Shown here: piece by piece, positions 61,045 through 64,000 of the stretch | How positions within the stretch are numbered: position 1 is the stretch's first letter | Layout of the letters: the number at the start of each line of letters is the position of its first letter | Source of the DNA: Panonychus citri | Lineage: Eukaryota; Arthropoda; Arachnida; Trombidiformes; Tetranychidae | Reading direction: 5' to 3' | Length of the DNA: 64,000 nt | Assembly (NCBI RefSeq): GCF_014898815.1 | Contig: NW_026515540.1 | Coordinates: forward strand, 1,922,001 to 1,986,000 | The notes under the pieces: generated by a model | Told to the model about the DNA's origin: nothing | Seen by the model: the letters and a program-made list of their open reading frames with translations, nothing else | Databases searched by the model: none | Position numbers and translations under genes: made by a program

Positions 61045-63175
61045 AATTCAGTGAACCAGATTTTGTTCAGCAAAAAGAGATGGAAAGATTTACAGTTATC
61101 TTTCATTTTTTCTTGATTATTTTTGCACAACGACAGATAAGAATGACGATGATGATAGAGAGATGATGATGAAGACAAGAAATGATTTGTTGAGGAGGAA
61201 AAAAAAGGAGAGTAAAGGACATGACAAGTTCAACCAGAAGGAAATTATCATTCTAACCCTTGTGAAAGTTTCTCATTCTGAATTAGATGATGAAAAATAC
61301 TCATGATTTTATCATCATCAAGATGAGAGAGGTCAAGGTAACCATCAAGAGAATCATCATTTACTCTTACATGGCGATTGAAACCATTTCATTGAAATTG
61401 TTTCTTCCTTTTCACCTTATCCTCATGTGCTCAGACTCAGGTTCTCAATTCAATCCCTGATTATCAAAGTTTCCACAAAAAGCTTTTCAAGTTATAACAA
61501 TTTCAATGAAAATCATTTGAAATAAATTGAATTTAACAAACAATTAGTGAATAATTCAAACGTAGAAAAAAAATCAATCTCAATAATTTAGTTCTCGGCT
61601 TGAGATTCGTTATTATTATTATTATTATTTCCAATCAGCTGATCTTACTCATTAGATTTAATTTTCATGAAACGATTGATTTTTTTCCATAGGGAAAAGT
61701 CAATTGATTCAATTTTTCATATTACTAACTCGTTGGGAGTATAAAGTTTAGTATCCATAAGGAAAATGATAATAACATCAAACGATAATAATCAATGAAT
61801 AAATAACGAGCATGATTACCATGAATATCATGATGATGATGCAAATAAATTTAATCATTTCAAGTTATCGCCTTGAACAGGGAATGACAATTCAATAGGA
61901 GATACAAAATATTATCGAGGAAAATTTATAATGATGATAATATTAATATAATATTACCATGAGGATGGAGATATGTTTGAGAAAAGGATGATGAATGGAT
62001 GATAAGAAAGGATGAGAAATACCATAGAAATGATAATAATGATGGCGAAGAAAAAAATTTCATGTGAATTATGAACAAAGTGAATTGTAGATTCTAAATT
62101 GAAGAGATGAAGAATAAAGAAAAGTTCAGAACTGAATCAACCGGAATATTCATGCAGTAACTTCATTCTAACATCATACTGATAACTTATGGTTGGAAAT
62201 TGAATAAAAAGATGAATAATCATTAAGTTTAGTAAATAGAGTAAATCTAATGGTTTAGAATTGATGATTCGTTTAGATTATCAACAGTTATTGATTTAAT
62301 TAGATTGTTAATCAGTAAATTACGATAAGTCTTGTTGATTCTGATTTATGACTGATTGTTAAGGTGTATGAGTAGATGATGAGGTTTAATGGTAATTCAA
62401 TTGTGAACAATTTTCACGAGAAAAAGCTTCGTTTTTTTTTGATCGAATGTTAATCGAATGAAAAATATTCCAAAATAATTTAAAATTCTAATCAGAATTG
62501 GATAAGAATTAGAATTTTTCAGAGTTATAAGATGATTATTCGCAAGAATGATAGAGGAAAATAAAGTTTCGTAAGGATCAGAAGAAAAGATAAACTTTCT
62601 ATTGAGAAAAGAAGAAAATAAAATATATCAAAAAATGGATAAGAGTATTGGTTTTATCATCATGTTTATCATCATCATCAGGGGAGACTGAGAAATGTTA
62701 ACGGATTGAAATCGATAAGATTGAGAAATCAGGATAAAAATTGGAGAGAAAAGTTTATTTGGAAAATGTAAGAACAAGAAGGGGAGAATAATAAGAGAGA
62801 GAAGGTAGAAGAAGAAGAAGAAGATGAGAAGGAGGAGGTAAGAGAAGATAAAGAGAAAGATGGTGAGTAAAGTAACCGAGAGAGAGAGAACCAATCAATA
62901 AATCAACTTAAGGGAGATTCACAATTGACAATCTGAGTAACATGAAGTAGAGCACGAAAAAAGTTCTGGGTGGAGTGGGGAGGGAATAGTGTGTGTGAGA
63001 GAGAGAAGAAAGTTGATATGTAATAAACAGCAAATGAAAACATATGATCAACAACTTTAAGATAAAAACGTTCGGTATAATAATGATATAACTACGCCTT
63101 AAACTTGTAATATTATCAGAATTATTATCATCGTGATATCAAAATATTTCATGAGGTAAAAAATATATCAACTGA

Positions 63176-63210
<35 letters not shown>

Positions 63211-64000
63211 GATAAATATACTTTAGTTATGGTATTTTGATGGTGGAAAATTGTTTTTAACATGAAAATCAGCTGATGATTCAGAGATAATCATGAAACA
63301 GATAGTTGAGAATATTTTAAGTTGAATGTTTGATTATGAAAATCAAGATCAATTCATGGAAACAAGGGAATAAATTTTACCGTTATACTTTTTATTAAAC
63401 ACACTTGAATGAATTAATCACTCCCAGTCAATCCCAATTCAACAATAGGTGAAATTATAAGTTGTGAATAGTCAGAAATTCAACAAGATTTGTCTTCATG
63501 AATATTCAATGGGTAAAGATTTTACCCTGGAAAATTTTCAACTGATTTAGTATTCAAGATAGTATTCAAAGAGACATTTGGGATGAAGATGATGGTGATG
63601 ATAAAAAAAGAGAAGAAGAAGAAAAAAATATGATGATAAGAAGAAAAGAAACTTCTTCAAGGTAAAAAGGAAAAAGATTATGATGGATGATGGAAGATGA
63701 AGGATAAATGAGAGAGGAAAAAGTAGTGAGAAAAAAAAATTTCGTTTGTCATCATTGTTATTCCAACAGTGAAAGTCAATTTCTGATTGCTAATATTGCC
63801 TCAGGGCGAGTTATAACCAGATCATATTACTTTATATACATCTTTTCACTTAGAGACTGAGGGTGGGGTTGAGAGGATGAAAGGAATATAAAAAAGTAGC
63901 AAGAAAATCAACTTCATTTCTTTACCTGAGTTTACAGGTAAATAATTATAACAATAAAATAGATTATCAATTTGATATTAGATTCAAGTTGTTGGCTGAT

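Larger units (their letters stand above)
59315..64000. other. AT-rich region upstream of or within the 5' part of the acyltransferase gene
   Basis: No exon was supported on either strand. It holds (AG)n at 60997-61040, a GA tract at 63180-63209, a (CA)n run near 60220-60235 and GA/GAA-rich sequence at 62.8-63.7 kb. Open frames over these are repeat translations. Confidence 0.5.

Noticed and set aside
62628..62894. 88-codon hydrophobic minus-strand frame
   Set aside because: Phe/Leu/Ser run derived from GAA/GA-rich sequence; no splice sites or conserved motif.

Overview
The window is nuclear DNA of a small-genome animal, most likely an arthropod and plausibly an acariform mite. It is AT-rich, with short GT-AG introns (often 80-150 bp) next to a few multi-kilobase ones, long (GA)n/(CT)n and (ATC)n tracts, and an agatoxin-like neuropeptide precursor of the type known from arthropods. 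The species assignment is inference. No operons, CRISPR arrays or prokaryotic signals were seen.

Layout. 0-5 kb: the first coding exon of RNF11 (minus, RING exons outside the window), THG1 (minus, with one frame break) and RpLP0 (plus, three exons); an RFX X-box-like palindrome lies between the last two. 6-9 kb: an unrecognised Ser/Gln/His-rich protein (minus) whose last two exons are open in two frames. 9-14 kb: no recognisable gene, several microsatellites, then a tRNA-like, SINE-like segment near 14.0 kb. 14.5-27 kb: a membrane ADAM (minus) of the catalytically inactive type, rebuilt through ten exons including two cytoplasmic micro-exons. 29-31 kb: ALDH3-type aldehyde dehydrogenase (plus, eight exons). 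32.7-34.9 kb: cytosolic asparaginyl-tRNA synthetase (plus, five exons). 36.3-43.7 kb: agatoxin-like peptide precursor (minus, three exons), with a small secreted IGFBP-domain-like gene nested on the opposite strand in its large intron. 44.4-45.8 kb: a single-Tudor-domain protein (minus, four exons). 47.5-49.0 kb: a tandemly duplicated terminal exon and a degraded reading frame. 49-56.9 kb: no gene seen. 56.9-59.3 kb: part of a wax-ester-synthase/DGAT-like acyltransferase (minus). 59.3-64 kb: no gene seen.

The genes do not form a pathway. RpLP0, THG1 and NARS serve translation, RNF11 protein turnover, ALDH3 and the acyltransferase lipid metabolism, and ADAM, the peptide precursor and the IGFBP-like protein extracellular signalling. 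Exon borders were read by eye from GT/AG signals and checked for phase continuity; none is supported by transcript data here.
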